Source: Microlunatus antarcticus
Lineage (GTDB): Bacteria > Actinomycetota > Actinomycetes > Propionibacteriales > Propionibacteriaceae
Reading direction: 5' to 3'
Length of the DNA: 64,000 bases
NCBI RefSeq assembly: GCF_014193425.1
Contig: NZ_JACHZG010000001.1
Span: 1,178,001-1,242,000, forward strand
Within the stretch, counting starts at the first letter, position 1; the number at the start of each line of letters is the position of its first letter. The notes under the pieces are model-generated. The model was not told where the DNA came from and did not search any database. It worked only from the letters and a program-made list of their open reading frames with translations. Positions 34,632-45,776 of this stretch are shown one piece after another. The translations under genes were made by a program, and so were the position numbers.

Positions 34632-35464
34632 CCGCCACCCCGACCCTCACGCGCAGCTCACCCTCGGCCGACGCCGAGCTGCCCGCGGAACCACGGGGCG
34701 GCGTCGCCCGCTACGTCCGGCACGCCGTGGTCCTCGCGCGCCGCAGCCTGATCAAGACCTGGCGGACGCCCGAGGCCCTGATCGACGTCACCGTCCAGCC
34801 GATCATCTTCCTCGCGCTGTTCACCTTCATCTTCGGCGGCGCGATCGCGGGCGGCGACCGCGGGGCGTACCTGCAGTTCCTCCTGCCGGGGATCCTCGGC
34901 CAGTCCATCGCCCTCGCCGGCATCGCGCTCGGGACCAACCTCAACACCGACATCGAGAAGGGCGTCTTCGACCGGTTCCGCTCGTTGCCGATCGGCCGCT
35001 CGATCCCCCTGGTCGGCGCGGTCCTCGCCGACCTGGCCCGCTACGTCGTGCTCTGCGCGATCACGCTGGGGACGGGGACCCTGATGGGCTTCCGCGTCCA
35101 GACCGACGGGCTGCACGCGCTGGCGGCGATGCTGCTCGCGATCGCCTTCGCGCTGTGCTTCTGCTGGATCTCGGTCTTCGTCGGGATGATCGCCCGGACG
35201 TCGGGCGCGGTGCAGGGGATCGGCTTCCTGCTGGTGCTGCCGCTGAGCTTCGGCAGCAACACCTTCGTCGCCACCGAGACCATGCCGGGCTGGCTGCAGG
35301 CCTTCGTGCACGTCAACCCGATCTCGCACCTGGTGTCGACGATGCGCGCGCTGATGACCGGCGGCCCGTACGCGCACGACCTCGTCTGGACGCTGGGCTG
35401 GATGGCCCTGCTCCTGGTCGTCTTCGTCCCGCTCGCCCTGCGTGCCTACGCCCGGCGGGCCTGA
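34628..35464 (+). CDS. DrrB-type ABC-2 exporter permease
   Basis: A 278-aa ABC-2 permease with six predicted helices, beginning after a 45-residue cytoplasmic N-terminus. Family blocks include LIDVTVQPIIFLALFTFIFGG, FLLPGILGQSIALAGIALG, FDRFRSLPIGRS and FGSNTFVATETMPGWLQAFVHVNPISHLVSTMRAL, which is very typical of DrrB/daunorubicin-type permeases. It overlaps the ATPase gene by 4 nt. Its 3' end overlaps the convergent regulator gene by 19 nt, so transcripts of the two units are antisense to each other at their ends. Confidence 0.93.
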   Translation: MTATPTLTRSSPSADAELPAEPRGGVARYVRHAVVLARRSLIKTWRTPEALIDVTVQPIIFLALFTFIFGGAIAGGDRGAYLQFLLPGILGQSIALAGIALGTNLNTDIEKGVFDRFRSLPIGRSIPLVGAVLADLARYVVLCAITLGTGTLMGFRVQTDGLHALAAMLLAIAFALCFCWISVFVGMIARTSGAVQGIGFLLVLPLSFGSNTFVATETMPGWLQAFVHVNPISHLVSTMRALMTGGPYAHDLVWTLGWMALLLVVFVPLALRAYARRA

Positions 35465-38400
35465 GGGTCCAGCCGCGCCACCGCCGCCGCGCTCCCGAGG
35501 GTCCAGCCCGCGGCGTACGCGGGGTCGAAGGCGTCGCCGAGCCGGTCGCGCAGCGCCGTCGTGAGGCGGAGGACCGTCGGTTCTGTCGGGTCGTCGGCGC
35601 CCCGTACCCGGGCGGCGGCGCCGAGGACGGTGGCCGCCTCGACCGGCTCGGCGCGGGCCAGCGCCAGGGCGGCGACCGCCACCCCGACCGTGGCCATGAT
35701 CGGCATGTCGTGGGTTCCGAGCGCCGTCGGGTACGCGCTGGCGAGGTCGGCGGCCGCGCGGGTCGGGTCACCGGCGAGCGCCTCGACGGTCGCCGTCGTC
35801 CCGAGGCAGATCGAGCTCAGGTGCCCGTCCAGCGGTGCGGTGAGCGGCCGCTCCGCCAGGCGCTGCCGGAGGCGACCTGCGCCCGCCAGCGCCGCGTCGG
35901 CCCGCCCGGCCTGCAGGTCGAGGCCGACCAGGACCGCCTCGGCGACGAGCTCGCGCTCCACCGTCATCCGCGGGGAGCCCGGGTCCGCGACGAAGTCGGT
36001 CACGGTCGCCCGAGCCCGGTCGACCTGACCCTGCCGGGCCTGCAGGTCGGCCAGCCGGATCCGCAGGTAGAGGTCGTCCTCGGCCGACCCGAGCGCCACG
36101 ATGTGGCGCAGCGCCTCCGCGTACGCCGCCTCGGCCGCGTCGAGGTCGGAGTCGAAGACGGCGAGCGCGGCGAGGACGAGCAACGACGACGACAGGCCCC
36201 AGCGGTCGCCCAGCACCCGGAAGCCGTCGTACGCGGCGACCGCCGCCCGCCGCATCCCGTCGACGTCGCCGGAGTTCTCCGCGATGCTCGCGACGGTGCT
36301 CTGGATCGCGGCCCGCACCCAGGGGTCGGGGTCGTCCTCGGCCTCCGCGACGAAACGCTCGACCAGGTCGGGCCGGGCGGCGAAGGACGCGACCGTGGCC
36401 CGCAGCACCGCGAGGCCGGGGAAGGGTGCCGGCACACCGACGAGCCGGTCGGCCAACCGCCCGAGCAGCGTCCGCGCCTCCGTCCAGCCGCCGAGGGCGA
36501 AGTTCTGCGCCCCGAAGGCCTCGGACACGGCCAGCCCGGCCTCGGCGTAGGCGATCTCGGGCGGCGCCGACCGCCCAGGCCCCCTGCTCGCCTCCACCAC
36601 GGCACGCAGCCACGTGGTGGCCTCGTCGCCACCGTCCACCAGGGTCCAGTACCAGACGAGGGCGAGGCACATCCGCTGCGCGGCCGCGGCCTCGCCGGCG
36701 TCGACGAGGTAGCGCAGCGCGGCGGCGACGTTCTCGCGCTCGCGCCCCAGCCGGTCCAGCGCACCCAGCTGGTCCGGCCCCCGCAGCACCGGCTCCGGCC
36801 GCTCGACCAGGGCGGTGAAGTACGCGGCGTGCGTGGCGCGCGCCCGGTCCAGCTCGCCGTGGCCCAGGAGCTGCTCCGTCCCGTACTCGCGCAGCGTCTC
36901 CAGCATCGTCAGCCGCAACCGGCCGTCCGCCTCGGTCGCCCGCAGCAGGGACTTCTCGACCAGCGCGAGCAGCAGCGCGTCGACCTCGTCGGCGGGCAGG
37001 CGGTCGTCGGCGCAGACCGCGACCGCCGTCTCCACGTCGGTGCCGGCGGGGAAGACCGCCAGCCGCTCGGCCAGCAGCCGCTCGGCGGGGGAGAGCAGGT
37101 CCCAGCTCCACCCCACGACGGCACGGAGGGTCCGGTGGCGCGGGAGCCCGGCGCGGCTGCCGCCGGTGAGCAGCCGGAAACGGTCGGACAGCCGCTGCGC
37201 GACGTCGGCGACGGGCAGCACCCCGAGCCGCGCCGCGGCCAGCTCGATGGCCAGCGGCAGGCCGTCCAGGCGGCGCACGATCTCGACGACCGGACCCAGG
37301 GTCTGCGCGTCGAGCACGAAGCCGGGCGCCACGGCGGCGGCCCGGTCGAGCCAGAGGCGCACGGCCGGGTGGGCGGCTGCGGTCCCGAGGTCCACGTCCA
37401 CGGGCGGCAGGGGGAGCGGCGCGAGCGGGACGAGGACCTCGCCGTCGACGGTCAGCGCCATCCGGCTGGTCACGAGCACCCGCAGGTCGCCGACGTCGCG
37501 CAGGACCCGGTCGACCAGCTCGGCCGCAGCGTCGACCAGGTGCTCGCAGTTGTCGACCACGAGCAGGCAGCGGCGCTCGCGCAGGGCGTTGACGAGCCGC
37601 TCGGTCGCGTCCTGCGGCGCCCGGTCGGCGCGGTCGGTCACCCGGGCGTCGCGCAACCCGAGGGCGGCGAGCGCCGCGTCGGCCACGCCGGCGGGCTCGG
37701 TGACCGGCGCCAGCTCGACCAGCCACGCCGAGCCGTCCGCGGAGCCGAGCCACCGCGCCGCCGCCTCCACCGCGAGCCGGGTCTTGCCCGCGCCGCCCGA
37801 CCCGACGACCGTGACGAGCCGCGACGTGTCCAGGGCGCCCAGCACCCGGTCGAGGTCGTCCTCGCGCCCGACGAAGCTGGTGCGCGGGCCGGGCAGGTTG
37901 CTCCGGGGCGCGGCCGGCCGCGCGGCGGCGACCTCGGGGCCCGCCGGCACCTCGCCGCGCAGCAGCCGCAGGTGCAGCGCGGCCAGCTCGCGCCCGGGGT
38001 CGGTGCCGAGCTCCTCGGCGAGCACCCGGCGCGCGTCCTCGTACGCCGCCAGCGCCTCCGCCGACCGTCCGGTCGCGGCGAGCGCGCGCATGAGGAGCAG
38101 CCGGAGACGTTCGTCGAGGGGGTGCGCGGCCACCAGCTCGACCAGGTCGTCGACGACGGCCGCCGGGTCTCCGGACGCCAGGGCGCAGGCGGCGCGACCC
38201 CGGGCGGCGGCGAGGCGGAGGGCGTCCCAGCGGGCGACGTGGGCGGCGGCGTACGCGGCGGGCCCGGCGTCGACCAGCGGCTCTCCACGTCCCAGGGCGA
38301 GGGCCTCGGCGTACGCCCGTGCCGCGGGTCCGAGCTCTCCGGCGGCCTGCGCGGCGTCGCCCCGGACGACCGCGGTCCGCAGCCGGTCCGTGTCGACGTC

Positions 38401-38703
38401 GCTCGCCGCCAGCACCAGCCGGTAGCCCGACGGCTCCTGCACGACCGGGGCGGCGTCCCCGAGCGCGCGCCGCAGCCGCGAGACGAGCGACTGCAGCGCG
38501 TTGGTGGGCTCGGCCGGCGGTCCGTCCGGCCAGACCGCGTCGACGAGCTCGTCGTGGCTGACCCGGCGGCCCGCGTCGACCGCGAGCCGGCACAGCAGCG
38601 CCCGCAGCCGTACGCCCGCCGGCGTCACGTCGACCCCGTCGCGGAGCACCAGCAGGGGCCCGAGCAGGCCGACGCGGACCCGGCCGCCCGCCTCGTCGCT
38701 CAC
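35446..38703 (-). CDS. AfsR/SARP-type transcriptional regulator with BTAD and NB-ARC ATPase domains
   Basis: A regulator of about 1085 aa. An OmpR-like winged helix (about residues 8-90, VRVGLLGPLLVL... LVSRLRRALGD) is followed by the BTAD (about 95-245) and an NB-ARC ATPase with VVGSGGAGKTRLA (about 298-310), VVDNCEHL and VLVTSRMAL. The C-terminal 500 residues are TPR-like helical repeats. AfsR/SARP proteins activate secondary metabolism genes; the adjacent drrAB-like exporter is a possible target, but no biosynthetic genes are near. GTG 38703 is preferred over 38748 because a -10 box (TAGCGT) lies between the two and a 4-codon ORF ends in a GTGA overlap with it. Confidence 0.9.
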   Translation of the reverse strand: MSDEAGGRVRVGLLGPLLVLRDGVDVTPAGVRLRALLCRLAVDAGRRVSHDELVDAVWPDGPPAEPTNALQSLVSRLRRALGDAAPVVQEPSGYRLVLAASDVDTDRLRTAVVRGDAAQAAGELGPAARAYAEALALGRGEPLVDAGPAAYAAAHVARWDALRLAAARGRAACALASGDPAAVVDDLVELVAAHPLDERLRLLLMRALAATGRSAEALAAYEDARRVLAEELGTDPGRELAALHLRLLRGEVPAGPEVAAARPAAPRSNLPGPRTSFVGREDDLDRVLGALDTSRLVTVVGSGGAGKTRLAVEAAARWLGSADGSAWLVELAPVTEPAGVADAALAALGLRDARVTDRADRAPQDATERLVNALRERRCLLVVDNCEHLVDAAAELVDRVLRDVGDLRVLVTSRMALTVDGEVLVPLAPLPLPPVDVDLGTAAAHPAVRLWLDRAAAVAPGFVLDAQTLGPVVEIVRRLDGLPLAIELAAARLGVLPVADVAQRLSDRFRLLTGGSRAGLPRHRTLRAVVGWSWDLLSPAERLLAERLAVFPAGTDVETAVAVCADDRLPADEVDALLLALVEKSLLRATEADGRLRLTMLETLREYGTEQLLGHGELDRARATHAAYFTALVERPEPVLRGPDQLGALDRLGRERENVAAALRYLVDAGEAAAAQRMCLALVWYWTLVDGGDEATTWLRAVVEASRGPGRSAPPEIAYAEAGLAVSEAFGAQNFALGGWTEARTLLGRLADRLVGVPAPFPGLAVLRATVASFAARPDLVERFVAEAEDDPDPWVRAAIQSTVASIAENSGDVDGMRRAAVAAYDGFRVLGDRWGLSSSLLVLAALAVFDSDLDAAEAAYAEALRHIVALGSAEDDLYLRIRLADLQARQGQVDRARATVTDFVADPGSPRMTVERELVAEAVLVGLDLQAGRADAALAGAGRLRQRLAERPLTAPLDGHLSSICLGTTATVEALAGDPTRAAADLASAYPTALGTHDMPIMATVGVAVAALALARAEPVEAATVLGAAARVRGADDPTEPTVLRLTTALRDRLGDAFDPAYAAGWTLGSAAAVARLDPQARRA

Positions 38704-38726
38704 CGGCTGCTCACGGAGCCACGCTA
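38700..38726 (-). promoter_or_regulatory. Leaderless promoter and 4-codon ORF before the AfsR-like gene
   Basis: Minus strand: TAGCGT (38726-38721), 6 nt, then GTG AGC AGC CGG TGA (38714-38700), encoding MSSR. The TGA overlaps the regulator start GTG 38703 as GTGA. A leaderless ribosome could thus translate four codons and reinitiate on the main gene. If so, the regulator is translated only by coupling. Confidence 0.4.
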
Positions 38727-38790
38727 GCCGCCGGAACTCGCCGCCCACGCCCGTAGTTCATGGCGTGGGGCTCGCGTCGTCGCGGGCCAG

Positions 38791-38796
38791 AAGGAG
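38791..38796 (+). promoter_or_regulatory. Ribosome binding site of the membrane esterase gene
   Basis: AAGGAG lies 6 nt before GTG 38803 and decides that start. It is one of the strongest Shine-Dalgarno sequences in the window. Confidence 0.7.
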
Positions 38797-38802
38797 CTCA
38801 AG

Positions 38803-39864
38803 GTGAGCCTCACGGGCCTGCCGCTGCTGCTGCTCGTCGGCGCAGCCACCCTCGTCGCCCCGGTCGTCACCGGGCTCGTCTGGCGCACGGGGAGGCACCG
38901 ACGGCTCGGGGTCCTGGGCCGCGTCGCCGCCGTCCTCGGCTGCCAGGCCCTCGCCGTCTCCACCACGTTCCTGGCCGTCAACCGCGACTTCGTCTTCTAC
39001 TCCTCGTGGGGCGACCTGCTCGGGACGTCCGCCCCCACCCCGGCGATCGAGACCCAGAACCTCGTCCGGCCCGGTCAGGGCACCGTCGACGTGGTGCAGG
39101 TGCACGGCCCCGCGTCCGGGGTCGACGCCCCCGTCCTCGTCTGGCGCCCGCCGCAGTACGACCAGCCGGCGTACGCGCACACGAAGTTCCCCGTGCTGAT
39201 GGTCCTGCCCGGCCAGCCCTCGAGCCCGGCGGTGATGTTCGCGCACTTCGGCTTCGGGGCGGCCGCCACGGCGGCCATCGACGCGCACCTGGTCAAGCCG
39301 TTCGTCGCGGTGTTCCCGCCGCTCATGACCAACCCGCCCCGCGACACCGAGTGCACCGACGTGCCCGGCGGGCCGAAGGCGGAGACGTGGCTGTCGCACG
39401 ACGTCCGCGACGCGGTGCTGCAGCACGCCCGCGTCGACACGTCGGCCTCGTCCTGGAGCGTCGCCGGCTACAGCACCGGCGCCTTCTGCGCGGTCAAGCT
39501 GGTGCTCGCCCACCCGAAGCTCTTCACCGACGCGGCCGGCTTCGGGGGCTACTACCAGCCGATCACCGACCACACGACCGGCAACCTGTTCGGCGGCTCC
39601 CGGATCCGCTACGACGAGAACTCCCCGCTCTGGCTCTACGGGCGGACCGGGCTCGCCTCGGACCACCGGCTGCTGCTGATCACCAGCCAGGGAGACCCGG
39701 ACAGCTACGGCGAGACCGAGAAGATGCTGGCCGCCACGCGGGGCGACCCCGGCGTCTCCTCGCTGGTGTTCAGCACCGGCGGCCACAACTACCGCAACTA
39801 CGCCGGCTCGGTCCCCGCCGTGCTGCGCTGGCTCGGCCAGGGTCAGGCGGCCTTCGCCCCGTGA
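38803..39864 (+). CDS. Membrane-anchored esterase (antigen 85/esterase D-like alpha/beta hydrolase)
   Basis: A 353-aa protein with two N-terminal membrane helices (about residues 4-26 and 38-60) and an extracytoplasmic alpha/beta hydrolase domain. The nucleophile elbow is GYSTGAF (about 222-228), the acid probably Asp in SQGDPDS and the base His in STGGHNYRNY. The VLMVLPGQP and FVAVFPPLM blocks fit the putative esterase family PF00756, which includes mycolyltransferases of the antigen 85 type. In an organism of unknown envelope type the acyl substrate cannot be stated. Divergent from the AfsR-like gene. Confidence 0.85.
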   Translation: MSLTGLPLLLLVGAATLVAPVVTGLVWRTGRHRRLGVLGRVAAVLGCQALAVSTTFLAVNRDFVFYSSWGDLLGTSAPTPAIETQNLVRPGQGTVDVVQVHGPASGVDAPVLVWRPPQYDQPAYAHTKFPVLMVLPGQPSSPAVMFAHFGFGAAATAAIDAHLVKPFVAVFPPLMTNPPRDTECTDVPGGPKAETWLSHDVRDAVLQHARVDTSASSWSVAGYSTGAFCAVKLVLAHPKLFTDAAGFGGYYQPITDHTTGNLFGGSRIRYDENSPLWLYGRTGLASDHRLLLITSQGDPDSYGETEKMLAATRGDPGVSSLVFSTGGHNYRNYAGSVPAVLRWLGQGQAAFAP

Positions 39865-39892
39865 GGCGAGCGGCTCCAGCCACGTCGAAGGT

Positions 39893-40717
39893 TCAGGACC
39901 CCGTGTAGGCGGCCAGCACCGTACGGCTGATCAGCGCGGTGCCGGCGCGGTCCGGGTGGTCGCCGTCCGCCGCGAGCAGGCGGGTCGGGTCGGCGCTGCC
40001 GTCGCCCTTGAAGGGGGCGTAGAGGTCGACCAGGGTCGCGGCGTGCGCGTCGGCGACCTGGGTGATGGCGGCGTTCGCCCGCCGCGTCACGGTGTCGCTC
40101 CAGGTGAGGTAGCCCGCCCGCTCGGCCCGACGGGCGACGTCGCCGTCGGTGAAGACGTTCCAGTAGGTGGTGACCAGGACCCGGGCCCGCCCGGCCGTCA
40201 GCGTGGCGACGCGGTCGAGCACGCGTCCCAGGTCCGACCGCATCTGCGTCACCTCCGGGTCGTAGCAGGCCGGGCCGCACGAGCCCGAGCGCCAGGCGGA
40301 CAGGGCGGGGGAGAGGTCGTTGGCGCCCATGGTCACGACGACGACGTCGGCGTCCGCGACGTCGGCCTGCAGGTGCCGGTCGTCCGCGTCGTGGCCGGTC
40401 AGCTCGTCGGCGAGGCCGTCGCTGGTGGAGCCGCTCTCGCCGTCGTCGGTGGTGTGGACCTTCGCGCCGCTCCGCGAGGCCAGGAGGTGGCCGAAGCCCG
40501 TGACGTAGTCGTCGCAGGCGCAGTGCTCGCCGGACGTGACCGAGTCGCCGAGCCCGACGACGTGCAGCGTCGTCGGGGGCGAGGACGGGCGCGACGGGCT
40601 CGGCGACACCGGGGGCGAGCCCGTGGGGGAGGGGTTCGACGTCGGCGGCACCGTTCCGCAGGCCGCGGTGAGCAGGACGGCGGTGACCACCGCGCGACCG
40701 GTCCAGGAGGTGCGCAC
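39893..40717 (-). CDS. SGNH/GDSL hydrolase lipoprotein
   Basis: About 274 aa. A lipobox (LLTAAC, Cys near residue 19) indicates a lipoprotein, followed by a Pro/Ser/Thr linker (about 21-50). The SGNH blocks are GLGDSVTSGE (nucleophile Ser), MGANDLSPAL (Asn of block III) and DGDHPDRAG (Asp-His dyad). Eight or so cysteines, including CACDD and CGPACYDPE, may form disulfides. It would act on acyl or acetyl esters at the cell surface. Two adjacent GTG codons (40720 and 40717) can start the gene; 40717 is chosen because it is exactly 6 nt from the -10 TAGCCT. Confidence 0.88.
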   Translation of the reverse strand: MRTSWTGRAVVTAVLLTAACGTVPPTSNPSPTGSPPVSPSPSRPSSPPTTLHVVGLGDSVTSGEHCACDDYVTGFGHLLASRSGAKVHTTDDGESGSTSDGLADELTGHDADDRHLQADVADADVVVVTMGANDLSPALSAWRSGSCGPACYDPEVTQMRSDLGRVLDRVATLTAGRARVLVTTYWNVFTDGDVARRAERAGYLTWSDTVTRRANAAITQVADAHAATLVDLYAPFKGDGSADPTRLLAADGDHPDRAGTALISRTVLAAYTGS

Positions 40718-40729
40718 CACCGGAGGCTA
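40715..40729 (-). promoter_or_regulatory. Leaderless-type promoter -10 of the SGNH hydrolase
   Basis: Minus strand TAGCCT (40729-40724), 6 nt, GTG 40717-40715. The neighbouring GTG 40720 would leave only 3 nt. Confidence 0.45.
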
Positions 40730-40829
40730 GGCAGCCGACCTGTGTGGCAGACCCGGATGCGGACGCCGACGTGATCAATGACACCAGTGCCTCGACTGGC
40801 CTTATTCGTGCCTCCGGAGGGCCTCGCTC

Positions 40830-40844
40830 TATCGTTGCGGGGTG
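40830..40844 (+). promoter_or_regulatory. Leaderless-type promoter -10 of the sdhCAB operon
   Basis: TATCGT at 40830-40835, 6 nt, then GTG 40842, with no ribosome site. Confidence 0.55.
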
Positions 40845-41552
40845 GCAACAACGACCCTGACCACGTCGCAGCGCGCGGCGCGGTCCACCGTCGCGCTCAA
40901 GGCCCTCATGGCCGTGAGCGGGATCGTCCTCATCGGCTACCTGCTGGCGCACATGTACGGGAACCTGAAGGTGTTCGCCGGCCAGGCGGCCTTCGACGAG
41001 TACGCGCACCACCTGCGCACGATCGGCGACCCGATCCTGCCGCACACCGGTCTGCTCTGGATCATCCGCGTGGTCCTGCTCGCCGCCGTCGTGGCGCACG
41101 CGTACGCCGCGGTCAAGCTCTGGCGTCGGAACCACCGGGGTCGAGGTGGCGCCAAGCGCTACCACTCGGCCAAGGCGGCACGTGGCGTGCAGCGTTCGTA
41201 CAGCTCCTTCACCCTGCGCTGGGGCGGCATCATCATCGCCCTCTTCGTGGTCTTCCACCTGCTGAACTTCACCTGGCAGGTGATCACCCCGGGCGGGGCC
41301 TCGGCCAGCCCGTACGAGCGTGTCGTCAACGGCTTCAGCGTCTGGTGGTTGGTCGCGGCCTACACCGTCGCGATGCTGGCGGTCGGGTTCCACCTGCGCC
41401 ACGGCACCTGGAGCGCGCTGACCACGCTCGGGCTCAACACCTCGACCGTGGCCCGGCACCGGCTCAACCTGATCGCGTACGCCGTCGCCGGCGTCGTGAC
41501 GGTCGGGTTCCTGCTGCCCCCCTTCTCGATCCTGTTCGGGCTCGTCCGATGA
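40842..41552 (+). CDS. sdhC: Succinate dehydrogenase cytochrome b subunit SdhC
   Basis: A 236-aa, five-helix diheme-type cytochrome b (fumarate reductase/SdhC group, as in Bacillus and actinobacteria), which replaces separate SdhC and SdhD anchors. Helices lie at about residues 18-38, 67-90, 122-143, 165-186 and 205-230. Candidate haem-ligand histidines are in [24 protein letters not shown] and GFHLRHG. It anchors the SdhAB enzyme and passes electrons to menaquinone. The operon order is C-A-B. Confidence 0.92.
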   Translation: MATTTLTTSQRAARSTVALKALMAVSGIVLIGYLLAHMYGNLKVFAGQAAFDEYAHHLRTIGDPILPHTGLLWIIRVVLLAAVVAHAYAAVKLWRRNHRGRGGAKRYHSAKAARGVQRSYSSFTLRWGGIIIALFVVFHLLNFTWQVITPGGASASPYERVVNGFSVWWLVAAYTVAMLAVGFHLRHGTWSALTTLGLNTSTVARHRLNLIAYAVAGVVTVGFLLPPFSILFGLVR

Positions 41553-41594
41553 CGTCCCCGTGCCCCCTGCCCATGACGAGAGCGACCCCGAGCG

Positions 41595-41600
41595 AAGGAG
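41595..41600 (+). promoter_or_regulatory. Ribosome binding site of sdhA
   Basis: AAGGAG, 7 nt before ATG 41608, decides this start over the in-frame start at 41560. Confidence 0.7.
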
Positions 41601-41607
41601 TGACGCG

Positions 41608-43661
<2,054 letters not shown>

Positions 43662-43662
<1 letters not shown>

Positions 43663-44408
43663 TGAACATCACCGTGAAGGTCTGGCGCCAGGACGGGCCC
43701 GAGGCCGAGGGCCGCATGGTCCCGTACGAGGTCGAAGACGTCTCCGAGCACATGAGCTTCCTCGAGATGCTCGACGTGCTGAACGAGCGGTTGACGATGC
43801 GCGGCGAGGAGCCGATCACCTTCGACCACGACTGCCGCGAGGGCATCTGCGGCAGCTGCGACCTGGTCATCGACGGCGTGCCGCACGGCCCGCAGCAGAC
43901 GACCACGTGCCAGCTGCACATGCGCAGCTTCAACGACGGCGACACGATCGACGTGGAGCCGTTCCGGGCCGGGCCGTTCCCGATCATCAAGGACCTGATG
44001 GTCGACCGGAGCGCGCTCGACCGGATCATCCAGGCCGGCGGCTTCATCTCGGCCCCGACCGGCACCGCCCCCGACGCCCACGCGGCGCCGGTGGCCAAGA
44101 ACGACGCCGACCACGCCTTCGACGCGGCGACCTGCATCGGCTGCGGCGCCTGCGTCGCGGTGTGCCCGAACGGGTCGTCGATGCTGTTCACGTCGGCCAA
44201 GGTCACCCACCTCGGGCTGCTCCCGCAGGGTCAGCCGGAGCGCAAGAGCCGCGTCGTGAACATGCTCAACCAGCAGGACGCCGAGGGCTTCGGCGGCTGC
44301 ACGAACATCGGCGACTGCACGGCGGTCTGCCCCAAGGGCATCCCGTTCGAGACGATCAGCCGCCTCAACCGCGACCTGCTCGGCTCGCTCGCCCGCGGCG
44401 GCGACTGA
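43662..44408 (+). CDS. sdhB: Succinate dehydrogenase iron-sulfur subunit SdhB
   Basis: A 248-aa iron-sulfur protein that carries electrons from FAD to the quinone site. The [2Fe-2S] ligands are in [10 protein letters not shown] (about residues 59-68) with the later Cys in TTTCQLH. The [4Fe-4S]/[3Fe-4S] ligands are in [14 protein letters not shown] (about 148-161) and [17 protein letters not shown] 43662 overlaps the sdhA stop by one base. A strong hairpin follows. Confidence 0.96.
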
Positions 44409-44429
44409 GTCCTCACCGGCTCTGCAGCA

Positions 44430-44472
44430 GCAGGAGGCCCAGCCCGCACGTGGATGCGGCTGGGCCTCCTGC
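44430..44472 (+). terminator. Terminator of the sdhCAB operon
   Basis: A perfect 15-bp stem (44430-44444, GCAGGAGGCCCAGCC, with 44458-44472) and a 13-nt loop, followed by GTTGTGG, 21 bp after the sdhB stop. Confidence 0.85.
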
Positions 44473-44606
44473 GTTGTGGCAGACTTGCTCGCTGTTGCCC
44501 CCGTCCCGCCCACCTGCCACAGGGGGAGCGAGGCGGAACGACCGGGCTTCCCTCATCCGAGCACGACACGAGCATGGTGACCTGTGGCACCGGCGAGGAA
44601 CACATC
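44473..44606 (+). other. Leader region upstream of rplS
   Basis: The 134 bp between the sdh terminator and rplS contain the rplS promoter, but no single -10/-35 pair stands out. GAGGAA precedes ATG 44607 by about 7 nt. No ORF of interest is seen. Confidence 0.3.
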
Positions 44607-44957
44607 ATGAGCAGACTGATCGACGAGCTGGACCGCGCCTCGCTGCGCGACGACGTCCCCACCTTCCGCCCCGGCGACTCCGTCAAGGTGCACGTGAAGG
44701 TCGTGGAGGGCAACCGCTCCCGCATCCAGGTCTTCGCGGGCATCGTCATCTCCCGCGCGGGTGACGGCCTGCGCGAGTCGTTCACGGTCCGCAAGGTCAG
44801 CTTCGGCGTCGGCGTCGAGCGCACGTTCCCGGTGCACTCCCCGATCATCGACAAGATCGAGATCGACCGTCGCGGCGACGTGCGGCGCGCCAAGCTCTAC
44901 TACCTCCGCGGTCTGCGCGGCAAGGCTGCCAAGATCAAGGAGAAGCGCGACCGCTGA
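44607..44957 (+). CDS. rplS: 50S ribosomal protein L19
   Basis: L19 sits at the 30S-50S interface. The 116-aa sequence has the family features [22 protein letters not shown] (about residues 20-41), [24 protein letters not shown] and [21 protein letters not shown] 44607 gives the usual short N-terminus. First gene of rplS-lepB-rnhB-DUF2469, with 42 bp to lepB. Confidence 0.97.
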   Translation: MSRLIDELDRASLRDDVPTFRPGDSVKVHVKVVEGNRSRIQVFAGIVISRAGDGLRESFTVRKVSFGVGVERTFPVHSPIIDKIEIDRRGDVRRAKLYYLRGLRGKAAKIKEKRDR

Positions 44958-44999
44958 CGCCCGGCCGGGCACACTGATGGGCGTGACCGAACGGGAGCC

Positions 45000-45776
45000 A
45001 TGGCGAGCGAAGAGCTGACGGTGGAGCGACCGGTCGGACGGCGGCCGAACGCGGGACTGGCGTTCCTGCGGGAGCTGGTGTTCGTCGTCGTCGGCGCGAT
45101 CATCGTCAGCTCGCTGCTGCGGGCGTTCGTCGGGCAGATGTTCATCATCCCGTCCCAGTCGATGGAGAGCACGCTGCTCGTCGGCGACCGGGTCGTGGTG
45201 CAGAAGATCACCGACTTCCACCGCGGCGACGTCGTCGTGTTCAAGGACCCGGCCGACTGGCTGGGCGACGAGCCGACCGAGGACCCGACCTTCGGGGACC
45301 GGGTCCTCGAGTTCATCGGGGTGCCGACGGCGAGCTCTCCGGGCCACCTCATCAAGCGCGTGATCGGGATGCCCGGCGACACGGTCGTCTGCTGCGACGA
45401 CAGCGGCCGGCTCACCGTGAACGGCACGGCGCTGGACGAGACCTCGTACCTCTACACGAGCCCGTCGGGGGAGCAGGTCGCCCCGTCGGACGTCGAGTTC
45501 ACCGTGGTCGTCCCGCGCGACCACATCTTCGTGATGGGTGACCACCGCGACCTCAGCGCCGACTCGCGCTGCCACCTCTCGGACGTCTCGACCCAGGGGC
45601 GCGGGCAGACCGCCTTCGTCCCGGTCTCCGACGTGGTGGGACCGGCCTTCGCCATCGCGTCCCCCTTCGACCGGGCCAAGCGGCTGCGGATGCCGGCGAC
45701 GTTCGCCGACGTTCCGGCGCCGACGAAGGCCGCACCCGAACGGGGCGAGATCAAGCCTGCCGGCGTGAGCTGTTGA
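45000..45776 (+). CDS. lepB: Signal peptidase I LepB
   Basis: LepB removes signal peptides from exported proteins at the membrane. The 258-aa enzyme has one N-terminal transmembrane helix (about residues 22-44), the catalytic Ser in IIPSQSMESTLLVGD (about 50-64), the catalytic Lys in HLIKRVIGMPGDTV (about 116-129) and the box E motif VMGDHRDLSADSR. GGGAG precedes ATG 45000. It shares a TTGA overlap with rnhB. Confidence 0.96.
   Translation: MASEELTVERPVGRRPNAGLAFLRELVFVVVGAIIVSSLLRAFVGQMFIIPSQSMESTLLVGDRVVVQKITDFHRGDVVVFKDPADWLGDEPTEDPTFGDRVLEFIGVPTASSPGHLIKRVIGMPGDTVVCCDDSGRLTVNGTALDETSYLYTSPSGEQVAPSDVEFTVVVPRDHIFVMGDHRDLSADSRCHLSDVSTQGRGQTAFVPVSDVVGPAFAIASPFDRAKRLRMPATFADVPAPTKAAPERGEIKPAGVSC

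Noticed and set aside
44473-44606. Riboswitch or r-protein leader before rplS
   Set aside because: No conserved element could be recognised by eye. The 15-bp hairpin to the left is explained as the sdh terminator.
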